Origin: Anthoceros angustus
Lineage: Eukaryota; Streptophyta; Anthocerotopsida; Anthocerotales; Anthocerotaceae
Direction: 5' to 3'
Assembly: GCA_010909165.1 (NCBI GenBank)
Contig: MU008201.1
Location: forward strand, 248,001-312,000
Length of the DNA stretch: 64,000 nucleotides
The notes under the pieces are model-generated. The model worked only from the letters and a program-made list of their open reading frames with translations, was not told where the DNA came from and ran no database searches. Positions 33,424 through 42,689 of the stretch are shown piece after piece (positions within the stretch are counted from its first letter, which is position 1; each line of letters begins with the position of its first letter). A program made the translations under genes and the position numbers.

Positions 33424-36400
33424 TCATCTTACTGAAATTCTATTTTGGATAAGAACTGTTTCAGCCATGCTACGACTCTTGGAATGATTCGTATCCTGGA
33501 CCAGAAAACTATGCACCAGTCCCTCCATGTCTGTCCACCAGCACTGACCAGGCTGCTTTAGTGCCCTGGTTCTTATTCTCCTTGCCTGCATCTCCTGCGC
33601 CTCCTCCCACATTTGGGCACCAGTGTAAATGTTGGACATCAACAGATATGCTGAGGTATCGTTCTCGTCTAGCTTTACTGCTTGGTCGAAAGCATGGCGT
33701 CCCACCTCCATGTTGCTCCACTTTCGACAAGCACCCAACAAAGTGTGCCAAACTGCAGCATTAGGCAGTACAGGCATTGTCGTCACCAAAGCTACTGCCT
33801 CGTCCAGTAGGCCTGCACGGCTCAAGAGGTCCACCATGCATGTGTAGTGCTCCACTGTGGGACTGATGCTGTGATCTCTGCTCATGGCCTCAAAGTACTC
33901 TCTCCCCTTGTTCACTAGACCCGCATGGCTGCATGCTGTTAGTATACTAAGGAATGTCATGCTGGCTGGCTGTATGCCATCCTCTCTCATTCGCTGAACC
34001 AAGTCAAAGACTGCTTCAGTGTCTCCTTGATAGGTGTAGCCTGCAATCAGCGTACTCCAGGTGACAACGTCTCTTTCTGACAACGCATCAAAGACCTGCT
34101 GCGCCTCCACCATGCTCCCACACTTGCCATACATGTTCATCAAACTGCCAGCTACCAGCACATCAGAGTGGAGCCCTTGTTCTTCAATCTGTGAATGAAG
34201 CTCCCTTCCCACATGTAAAGCTGCCACATTTGCACATGCCTGCAAGAGGCAGACAAATGTCACGGAATCAGGTATCGTAATGCCTTCGTCCTGCATAGTG
34301 CTGTAAACACGAAGGGCTTCCTGACCCTTGCCCTGCTGGGAGTATCCTGCTATCATAGCCGTACAGGTCACAACATCTTTTTGCACAAGACCGTCGAACA
34401 CCCTTCGCGCCTCCTCTAGGCTGCCACACTTTGCATACATGTTTACCAAACTGCTGGCTATAAACACATCAGTTTCATGTCCGTCTTCTCTAATCTGCTG
34501 ATGAAGCTGCCTCCCCATTTCCAAAACTGGACTTCCTACTTTTGCACAGGCCTGCAGGAGGGATGCAGATGTCACAGCATCGGGCACAGCAATACCTTCT
34601 TCCTGCATGGCACTATAAATGCGAAGAGCTTCGTGCCCCATGCCTTGCTGGGAATACCCTGCAATTAGAGCCGTCCATGTCACTACATTCTTTCGTTCAA
34701 GGCCCTCAAACACACTCTGAGCGTCCTCCAAGCTGCCACACTTTGCATACATGTTCACCAAACTGCTGGCTACAAATACATCAGATTCGTGTCCATGTTC
34801 CCTGATTTGCATGTGAAGTTCTTTTCCCTTCTCCAGCGCTGGGGTGCCCAGGCTTGCACACGCTTGCAAAACGCCCACAAACGTCATGGGAGTGGGCACG
34901 TGGATGCCTTCCCTTTGCATAACACTGTAGAGAGAAAGAGCTTCCTGGCCCATGCCCTGCTGGGAAAGCCCTTGTATCATGGCATTCCACGAGACAACAT
35001 CTTTTTCATAAAGTCCGTTGAACACTCTTTCAGCATCTTCCAAGCTGCCACACCTTACATACATGTCTACCAAACTGTTGCCCACCAAGACATCACCATC
35101 ATGTCCTCGTCTACTACTTTCTGTTTGCAGCTCCATCCCCAACCCCAAAGCAGCGGTGCCCACACTTGCACATGCCTGGAAGAGGGAGACAAACATCACA
35201 GAATCAGGCACAGCAATGTTTTCTTCCAGCATAGCCCTGTAGAGACGAAGGGCTTCCTGGAACATGCCCTGGTGGACATACCCTGAGATTATAGCGGTCC
35301 ATGTCACCACAGTTTTTTGACCAAGTCCGTCAAACACTCTTCGAGCATCTTCCAAGCTGCCACACTTTGTATACATGTTCACCAAACTGCTGGCTATAAA
35401 AACATCAGATTGGTGTCCTTGTTCTCGACTCTGTGTATGAAGCTGCTTCCCCATCTCCAACGCTGAGCTGCCCACACTGGCACAGGCCTGCAGGAGGCAG
35501 ACAAATGTAAGAGAATCAGGAACAACAATGCTTTCTTCTTGCAGAGCACTGTAAAGACAAAGAGCTTCCTGGCCCATGTTCTGCTGAGAATAGCCAGTTA
35601 TCATGGCATTCCATGTGACCACATCTTTTTCACCAAGTCCATCAAACACTCTTCGAGCATCCTCCAAGCTGCCACACTTTGCATACATGTTCACCAAACT
35701 GCTCGCTACAAACTTGTCAGCTTCGTATTCTTGTTCTCTGATTTGTGTATGAAGCTGCTTCCCTGTTTCCAACGCCATGGTACCCACAGTTGCGCAGGCC
35801 TGCAGGAGGCAGACCAATGTTACAGTATCAGGTCTGACAATGCCTTCCTCTTGCATAGCAGTGAAAAGATGAAGGGCTTCCCGGCTCATGCCCTGTTGGG
35901 AATAGCCTGCTATCATGGCATTCCATGTCACCACATCTTTTCGACGAAGTCCATCAAATACTCTTTGGGCATCTCCCAAGCTGCAACACTTGGCATACAT
36001 GTTTACCAAACTGTTAGCTACAAATACATCAGCTTCATGTCCACCTTCTCTAATTTGTGTATGAAGCTCCTTCCCCTTCTCTAAAGCTGAGCTGCCCACA
36101 CTTGCACATGCCTGCAGGAGGCACACAAACGTCACGGAATTGGGTAACGCAATGCCTTCTTTTTGCATAGCCCCATAGAGACGAAGGGCTTCCTGGCCCA
36201 TACCCTGCTGCGCATACCCTGCAATTAGAGCAGTCCATGTCACCACATCTTTCTGACCAATACCGTCAAACACTCTTTGAGCATCTTCCAAGCTGCCACA
36301 CTTTGCATACATGTCCACCAAGCTATTGCAGACAAACAAATCATGCTCCAGCCCGCTGGCCAACACATCAGCATGCAGCTCCTGCCCTGTGCTCAAATCT

Positions 36401-37227
36401 GCTCCCCTTGCACAGGCCTGAAGGGCTGCTACAAACACATGGCCATCTGGCTTCACACTTGACCTCCGCATCCGATGATACAGTTCTTTGGCCTCCACGT
36501 CTTGTCCGAGTTTCACATGGGCAGATATTAAGGAGGACCACATAAATGCATCTGGTGTCACAACCCCGGTGAACACATCTAATGCGTCTTGCAAAAAACC
36601 ATGAGAGGCATACATTCGCAGAATATGGTTGCACAGGAACGTGTCGGACTCATATCCCTTTTTCACCATCAAAGCATGGACGCGACGACCCAGAACCAGA
36701 TTCTCCTTCACTACGGAATTCTTCAGTACGGTGTAAAAAAGAGATGTGGACACAGAACCGTCTATCTGCACTAGGACCGCTAAAGCCTCTACAGCTTCAG
36801 TGAGATAGCCCTGATGGCATAGCCTGCTCACGGTTTGAGCTGTTATGTCACTTTGACAACCTGCAGGCCTGCTAGTATCATCCCCCAAGCGCCAGTCGGA
36901 TTTGGAGGCACGAAGAGGTATCCCCACATCCAAAGCAGCAAGCTGTGCGTCATCCACCCAAGCTGGCTTGAAGAAGCTGTGCTGGAACTCAGGCAACCTC
37001 AGGAAACGCCTTTGATCATGCCTGATATCCAAGCAAAGTAGTGTGGGGTCCCGAAAACATTTCAGTTTGTATCCTGACGGTCTATGTGAGAGCCCCAGAC
37101 TCCGGGCGCCCATATCTTTCCCTGCAAGTCCACTAACCAGCTCCATAGCTGTCAACGCACTGTCACATGAATTCCATGATTGACCTGTTGTACACCAAAT
37201 CGCCTTCCGCTGATAGATGAACCACAA
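33424..37227 (-). CDS. PLS-class pentatricopeptide repeat protein with E-type C-terminus
   Basis: A single-exon gene of 1267 aa. After a ~120-residue N-terminus come about eight to nine P-L-S triplets with a period near 105 residues. Each carries variants of SLVNMYAKCGSLEDARRVF, KDVVTWNAMIAGYSQQGMGQ and DSVTFVCLLQACASVGS. From about 1127 the protein has the E region (HYTCMVDLLSRAGLLDEA, AAVWHTLLGACR, YLLMSNIYTGAQMWEEA). It then has a start of E+ (CWWTDMEGLVHSFLVQDTNH) and stops about 20 residues later with no DYW deaminase domain. PLS proteins bind organellar transcripts and usually specify C-to-U editing sites, so import into mitochondria or plastids is expected. The N-terminus is not a clear presequence; Met28 is an alternative start. 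The repeats are unusually alike. Confidence 0.92.
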   Translation of the reverse strand: MWFIYQRKAIWCTTGQSWNSCDSALTAMELVSGLAGKDMGARSLGLSHRPSGYKLKCFRDPTLLCLDIRHDQRRFLRLPEFQHSFFKPAWVDDAQLAALDVGIPLRASKSDWRLGDDTSRPAGCQSDITAQTVSRLCHQGYLTEAVEALAVLVQIDGSVSTSLFYTVLKNSVVKENLVLGRRVHALMVKKGYESDTFLCNHILRMYASHGFLQDALDVFTGVVTPDAFMWSSLISAHVKLGQDVEAKELYHRMRRSSVKPDGHVFVAALQACARGADLSTGQELHADVLASGLEHDLFVCNSLVDMYAKCGSLEDAQRVFDGIGQKDVVTWTALIAGYAQQGMGQEALRLYGAMQKEGIALPNSVTFVCLLQACASVGSSALEKGKELHTQIREGGHEADVFVANSLVNMYAKCCSLGDAQRVFDGLRRKDVVTWNAMIAGYSQQGMSREALHLFTAMQEEGIVRPDTVTLVCLLQACATVGTMALETGKQLHTQIREQEYEADKFVASSLVNMYAKCGSLEDARRVFDGLGEKDVVTWNAMITGYSQQNMGQEALCLYSALQEESIVVPDSLTFVCLLQACASVGSSALEMGKQLHTQSREQGHQSDVFIASSLVNMYTKCGSLEDARRVFDGLGQKTVVTWTAIISGYVHQGMFQEALRLYRAMLEENIAVPDSVMFVSLFQACASVGTAALGLGMELQTESSRRGHDGDVLVGNSLVDMYVRCGSLEDAERVFNGLYEKDVVSWNAMIQGLSQQGMGQEALSLYSVMQREGIHVPTPMTFVGVLQACASLGTPALEKGKELHMQIREHGHESDVFVASSLVNMYAKCGSLEDAQSVFEGLERKNVVTWTALIAGYSQQGMGHEALRIYSAMQEEGIAVPDAVTSASLLQACAKVGSPVLEMGRQLHQQIREDGHETDVFIASSLVNMYAKCGSLEEARRVFDGLVQKDVVTCTAMIAGYSQQGKGQEALRVYSTMQDEGITIPDSVTFVCLLQACANVAALHVGRELHSQIEEQGLHSDVLVAGSLMNMYGKCGSMVEAQQVFDALSERDVVTWSTLIAGYTYQGDTEAVFDLVQRMREDGIQPASMTFLSILTACSHAGLVNKGREYFEAMSRDHSISPTVEHYTCMVDLLSRAGLLDEAVALVTTMPVLPNAAVWHTLLGACRKWSNMEVGRHAFDQAVKLDENDTSAYLLMSNIYTGAQMWEEAQEMQARRIRTRALKQPGQCWWTDMEGLVHSFLVQDTNHSKSRSMAETVLIQNRISVR

Positions 37228-38300
37228 AGCATGTCAAAGAGATGTAAGGTGAAGCCCCCAAGCAAGTAAATCGGAAGATAGCATGTCGATGACTAGCCCC
37301 AAACCGATCACTTCATCATTCAACCAAACCTGGGACAGCCAGGCCCCTAGCCAAGTCACACACAAGTTTTCTCAAGGCTTGGATCTGCACATCGTGTTTC
37401 ATGGACAAAAGGCTCCAGATGTTGACTGGATGTCGCAGTGCTGCATGTTCGCGCTGCGCTGTGGACCCTAAGGGCTTCGCTGCGGACTGCTTGAACGTTG
37501 TGTTTTCTGGAAGCTCAGTCACTGACGTGGGCTTACCTGCCCATGATGTGCCTACAGCCTGGATCTTACCTCTGGAATGCCGTTGGAGAAGCTGTGATTA
37601 CTGATCTCTCCTCCCCGATATACTCATCTGTTGATAGCTGGTAGGTTTCCAAAGCACGGGTTGCTATCAGCAGCTAATACGCAAAAGAACAAGAAACGAC
37701 TGAAGTTCTGAGACCTCGAGGCTTGCAGGCAGACAACCTTCCAAGCTTATAGTGCTCATGAATGTGTCCAGAATCAGTAGCCCAATTCGCCTTCAGAAGA
37801 TGCTGGTTTTCAACCATGGCTTGACTATAATTCAGGAAAGGTATTGTGCAACACTGAAATGGATGCAGGATTCAGATTGCTGATCGCAACGGCGCTCTTC
37901 TCACTGGGGAATATCATGGCAAGCTCTCACAATAACCAGGCTCCCCGTAAACAAAACCGGTTCCCCTGAGGATGCTCCTCTTGGCTGCCGAGCACGAAAG
38001 TGGGTACATCTTTGCCAGTTGTTGTAGGTGTGGAAATTATGCGATGTCGAGCTCAAGAATGGATGTAAATACATAAAATGCCAAAGCAGGTTGATTCAGA
38101 AGCAACCTGTCACCTACAAAGACGCTCAGTTATTCCGATGAGACAACTTTGAAGGCTACTTCCATGACTCTGCCCATGGAAGCTCAAAAAGGTTTCCCGG
38201 AGTGCTGATTGCTCGTAGATATCACGGACATGGTGGTTTTTACTACTTGGTAACGTTCTGCAACCGCAACAAGATGCATGTGCGACATGAGCTAGATCCC
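37228..38300. other. Intergenic, no gene seen
   Basis: Upstream region of the PPR gene and 3' flank of the minus-strand Neprosin locus. No motif-bearing open frames were found. Confidence 0.5.
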
Positions 38301-38305
38301 TGAAC

Positions 38306-40164
38306 TTACGTATCATTACCCACTGGGAATCGTGGGATTACACGCACGACACATTGTTTGTATCCAGGACGTCCAAAGTACATATATGATCCCCAATAAC
38401 CAGGGCTGTAACCCAGCCGCGAATTGTAGCACCCGGCCGCTTCATCAATTTGCCCGACGTCCAATGCGTCACGAAGCTGCAACTACGAGTCCACATACTG
38501 AAGGTTTCTTTGGAATGCGGCTCGCTGGTATCCAGCCGAGGCGAACTGACCGCTTCCCATGTCGGTAACGGTGTGTGTGATATTGGAGGGGTCTACATTA
38601 TTCACGATCTCTCCTCCCCATAGCACTGCAGTGGCACGGTGTGTCAGGAAGTCGAATAAGGAATCAAGCCTGTAGCCCACGTTTTCATCGTTCAGCTGCA
38701 GCCACCAATTTCCGCTTTCTGGATCCTAGATACACAGCATCACACAATTCGACACTTCAACAGGTCAATATCTGAGAAGTACTATTGCAGACCTTCAATC
38801 TTTGAAGGTGAAAGCTGCTAGACTTGAAGCAAATTCACGTAAGAGTGGGCTGTTTTCCTCACTTTGAAAATCCGCAACTTGATCTCATACTGGGTGGAGT
38901 CGGTAATTGACAAGAGATTGAAAGATCCCCCCAACAGAACCTTGTTACTCACTTGGACGAATCCAGAGCAGTCCAGATTATAGCATCCCGTAGTTTGGTC
39001 CGCATCAGCCTGCAAGGCAGAGGGATTATTTAGATGAAGAGGACTAACCTCAAAAATTACGTCACCAGATTTGTCATCTTTTGCTCTCTCACCGTCCAGA
39101 AGATGAACAGTCTGGGCCTGAAGTCACCGTAGAAGTCCTTAAAGACTTGCCAACCGACTTCCATGGTACTCAGCTTCTTGGAGAAGTGTCCTCGACGCCG
39201 TTCAGCCACAAGCCAAAGCTGTGCCAGACTGAATTCTTCCACTTGCGTATTCACAACTGGCGTCCATAAGTTGATGGACACTTCCACACCCTTGATTTTC
39301 TCGTGGGTGGGTCCTAGAAATGCAGCAGCATGCTGCGCGGACGAACATTGCAAATGAGAAATTTTTCAAACTTCACTCTGGAAGCCTAAGACAATCCGAT
39401 TTTCGCTTAATCCATGGTTGCGACTTACTTCATGAATGGGAATTCGTGTTGATGAATCAGGATCCGGAACGCCTGGTGTGCCATTTGTGTGCTTCCTGAA
39501 GTAGTTTGTCAGCTTGCACCCGGCTTGTTAGTCCGTGTTTCCTGGTGGGTACGGTTCCTGGTGAACATCCTTCGTCTAAATCGGATATGATTGTCTGTAC
39601 TGCTGGCTTCAGGCTTGTCATGCCCGGATATGTCGAGTTTCCTGCTCGTGGTTGCACAGATGGGGCTAGCTACATTTTCAACAGGTGTACAAGCATCTGT
39701 GCATAACTGTGGAAGACGTGAACCAGAATTGCATGCATTCACTCTAAGGCTTGCTTCCCAACAGTAATTGACATGGTACCTGGATTTCACGGGGTAAGGA
39801 AACCTGACCGGTAATATTCACACAGGTGATGACATCTCCATCAGACAGCTGCACCTCAGCATTTTCCCAGGTAAGCAAGCTGTATGAAGGTTAGCATAAT
39901 GCTTGCGTTCTTGGAAAAATCCTTGGTTGGCATCCCGGGCCATGTAAAAAGCACCTTGAAAGTCTTGACCCCAGGCACATTGACAGCTTGGAAGTATTCC
40001 TCCATCAACAAGCTTCTCCAATGCCCACTCTCCTCCAGCACAGATGCACTCGCCCCCCAGAATGAGCATGTGGACGGAACATTCTTGTTGAAGCTGAGGA
40101 TGACGCATATGAAAACCAATGTGCAATCTTTACTGCTAAACAGTGACGATGAAGATCTCGCCAT
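38306..40164 (-). pseudogene. Neprosin-family (DUF239) protein gene with a nonsense codon and a frame break
   Basis: Exons on the minus strand: 39955-40164 (MARSS start; ends GVKTFK), 39780-39848 (LSDGDVITCVNITGQV), about 39430-39610 (CSPGTVPTRK, then in another frame KLTNYFRKHTNGTPG), 39093-39332 (EFSLAQLWLVAERR, STMEVGWQVFKDFYGD, RLFIFWT), 38863-39009 (TTGCYNLDCSGFVQ) and 38306-38725 (GNWWLQLN, LWGGEIVN, TDMGSGQFASAGY). All splice sites between named exons are GT-AG in phase 0. Neprosins are secreted glutamic prolyl endopeptidases. The two Glu residues in TMEVGW and WGGE, at the positions I take to be catalytic, are present. A TAG at 38483-38485 interrupts the last exon, yet the frame continues to 38306 with CYNSRLGY and WGSYMYFGRPGY, the family's C-terminal motif. 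With the exon 3 frame break this suggests a recent pseudogene, or sequence errors. Confidence 0.75.
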
Positions 40165-40800
40165 CCTCTCGCCATGATGTTTGGTCAAATTGAATGTCAC
40201 AGGATGACTGGTCTTAAAAATGGTGTCTTAAGAGCTGAATTCAATTCAGGACATTCTGGAGTTGGCAGTCTACATTTGCCCACAGCGACTTCCTGTAACA
40301 CTGCAGCTGAGTCAAAGGCATTCCGACTGGTATAAGCTGCCTGAAGCTGGACAGGACAGACAAATTTACAATCACAAGATGAGCCCCGAATTGAATCTTG
40401 GGAGCACGCCATTGGCACATAACTGTAGTGCTCCGACTGATCGCATTGCTCGGGAAACATCGGTACGACCTACCTTTGGCCGGCAGGTGGTTTAAATACG
40501 TCCTCTTCCTGAAACCCACCGATGATCATAGCTCGGTGATCAAGACTGCCAACAGGAGCACTTTTTTTCTAGTCTCGCCAGCGACATGTTGTCCTGGGTT
40601 TTGGAGCTGGGCCTCACTGTTCCTCAAGATCGGGATGGGATCCAGTTCAACTTGAATCTTTTATTCCCTGAATTAAATCAGCACGGAGACAGGAAATCTA
40701 TGGCAAGGGATCTGGTGATCAGATTGAAGACAACTCAGACATATCAAATCTATCTTCGTGAACATTGCCTATGAGCCTACAGCAAGCGTGACCTACGAGC

Positions 40801-40818
40801 CCTAGCCCTAACCCTAAC
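40801..40818. repeat. Short telomere-like CCCTAAA-type tract
   Basis: CCTAGCCCTAACCCTAAC, roughly three units. In plants such telo-boxes (AACCCTAA) also occur in promoters, so this may be regulatory or simply an interstitial telomere-like remnant. Confidence 0.5.
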
Positions 40819-41035
40819 TTACTTCTCATTTCGGCAACAAGATGAGCTCCTTACTTAAAGGCAGGAGTCCCCTTTGCCCGCGGGGTGGCACTTGGTGTTT
40901 GATTGCGGTCGCGGAGGACTGCGGAGTTGTCGCGCTTGTTATGCGTTTTGTGGTGTGGTTGTTAGGGTTTTGGTGTGATTGTTGTGGGGGATGGGAGGAC
41001 AGGATTGTGCTTGTCGTGTACTCGTGGGATCTTAC

Positions 41036-41127
41036 GGGCTGTGAGGATATCAAGCTCCCTCTACTGACTTCAGTGAGGACAACGCTTGGCATGAATCGAA
41101 CCATAAACATCGCCGACACTGAGCCCT
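41036..41127 (+). repeat. 92-bp direct repeat, copy 1
   Basis: Starts GGGCTGTGAGGATATCAAGC and ends GACACTGAGCCCT. It pairs with 41203-41294; the two differ at a handful of positions and have the same length. Confidence 0.9.
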
Positions 41128-41202
41128 ATTGTACCTCGGTTTTACGAGAGAGTTGGTGTTCAGGTTTTCACCTTCGTGTCTGGTTTGCGATGCTTGAAGT
41201 AA

Positions 41203-41294
41203 GGGCTATGAGGATATCAAGCTCCCTCTACTGACCTCAGTGAGGACAACGCTTGGCATGAATCGAACCACAAGCATAGCCGCCACTGAGCCCT
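41203..41294 (+). repeat. 92-bp direct repeat, copy 2
   Basis: Starts GGGCTATGAGGATATCAAGC and ends GCCACTGAGCCCT. It lies 167 bp downstream of copy 1 in the same orientation. Confidence 0.9.
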
Positions 41295-41636
41295 CGATTC
41301 TGAGTCTCCACTGCAGGGCAAAGATTTCTCCCGTCGGATTCTGTTTCAGGGAGTTTCTGTATGCCTTCATCCGAAGTTGGTACGGAAGTGTGTTAAAAAC
41401 TGAGCGGTTAACTGCACGATTGGAGAGTCCAGCAGCAAGCCTCTTTGTCTCTGCAAACGTCTGCCTGGCTGGAGTTCGAGGGTGAAGGGATGGTGTGTCA
41501 GCGAATAGTTGCATCACTTGCATAACAGCTTACCATAAGCGCATTCATTCCTGACCGGAAAGGACTAACGTGTTAATCTTCAATTGTCTTACCTGATCTG
41601 CCATATTCAGAGGGTTGCGTCAAGCGTCCGAGATGG

Positions 41637-42215
41637 TTGATTCCGGAGAAGCGGATCTCACAGTCGGAGTTTGGAATATTTACCCGAGACCGACCAAACA
41701 GGCTGTTCTGGTTGGCCCAGACCACATACACCGAGAAGACCCTGGACGAGCTCAATATGGGGAACTGCAAGCCGGCAGCGACGCCAATCGAGCTGGGGAA
41801 ACAATTAGTGCAGAACGGAGAGGACAACAAAGCTGAACAAAGAATCTCGGAGCCGCTTTACGCGAAGGTAGTGGAGAAATTCTCTATGCCCTAAAAACAC
41901 GACCTGACATCGCCTACGCAGCGCAGCTGGTGGGCAAGTTTTCCGTGGTGGCCACGTTTTCTGCAAACACTGGGATGCTGCACTGGGCTTGCGTTAGGAG
42001 GATCTTCCCTTACCTTCAAGTATGCGTGGCAACCTCCACCACGGAGCCGGAATACATGGCCCTTGCAGAAGCAACTAAGGAAGCCATATGGCTTCGGTAC
42101 CTACTGAGGACCCTGGGGTACGGAGGAGAAGTCGACATCTTCACCATGTCGCCGGGCAACGAGCGCCACGGCGACTTGACAAGAGCACTGGGCCTCGAGG
42201 AAGCGGACTACTGAC
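41637..42215 (+). mobile_element. Ty1/copia Pol fragment (RT end and RNase H)
   Basis: The plus strand reads LNMGNCKPAATPIELGKQLV, then after a frameshift ALKTRPDIAYAAQLVGKFS and HWACVRRIFPYLQ, and then STTEPEYMALAEATKEAIW LRYLLRTLGYGG. These are the C-terminal end of the copia RT region and the RNase H domain. The ADW core of RNase H is missing, deleted between PYLQ and the STTEPEYMA block. No LTRs were seen. It is a different copia family from the one at the window start, judging by sequence. Confidence 0.85.
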
Positions 42216-42380
42216 GGGCCTTCACACACGTCCAGGTCATCCCCACCTTCCCTCCCCCAACGCGTTTCTCTCTTCTGTTTCTTTTCTCAAGAACAGATGT
42301 GAGCTTGTGTGGGAGGCCGGTTGCCTTGCCCTTCTGTTTCTCAAGAACTGGTGTCAACTGAGTGGGAAGCAGGTGCAGAG

Positions 42381-42502
42381 CGTCTTTTCTGTGCATCGGC
42401 CTCTCACGAGTTGACACCCGTTATTGAGGCACGGCTGTTCTGTGCATCGGCCTCCCACTCGAGTTGATACCACTGATTGAGGCACGTCTTTTCTGGGCCT
42501 CG
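42381..42502. repeat. 51-53-bp imperfect tandem repeat
   Basis: Units at 42381-42431, 42432-42484 and a partial one at 42485-42502 share a TTTTCTGTGCATCGGCCTC core and a TTGAGGCACG end. Related sequence (TTTCTCAAGAAC repeats) occurs at about 42265-42350. Confidence 0.7.
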
Positions 42503-42689
42503 TCAAGCTCACCCAAGTCCTTGAGGCACGTTCCTTCAAGTGAATGCGGGACTCTGTAAGTTGCCGCGATCACCATAGTAGGAGCACGTCATTGCAGTTG
42601 GGCACGTTGCCAGACAACATCTTTGCAGTCGACCCGCAAAATCGTCCCGCAGAAAAAACCATCAGCGAACAGTCTCTGTAAAACCTTTG

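Larger units (their letters stand above)
40198..41630. other. Intergenic with a 92-bp direct duplication
   Basis: No gene is supported. A telomere-like CCCTAACCCTAAC tract lies at about 40801-40818. A 92-bp segment at 41036-41127 is repeated with a few substitutions at 41203-41294. Open frames over the duplication have no recognised motif. Confidence 0.5.

Noticed and set aside
38470-38490. Splicing out the TAG of the minus-strand Neprosin gene as a GTAG...GCAG micro-intron
   Set aside because: The interval would be only 10 nt and would shift the frame of the conserved C-terminus.
40797-40818. Telomere-like CCCTAA words as evidence of a chromosome end
   Set aside because: Only about three imperfect units flanked by unique sequence; an interstitial tract or promoter telo-box is more plausible.
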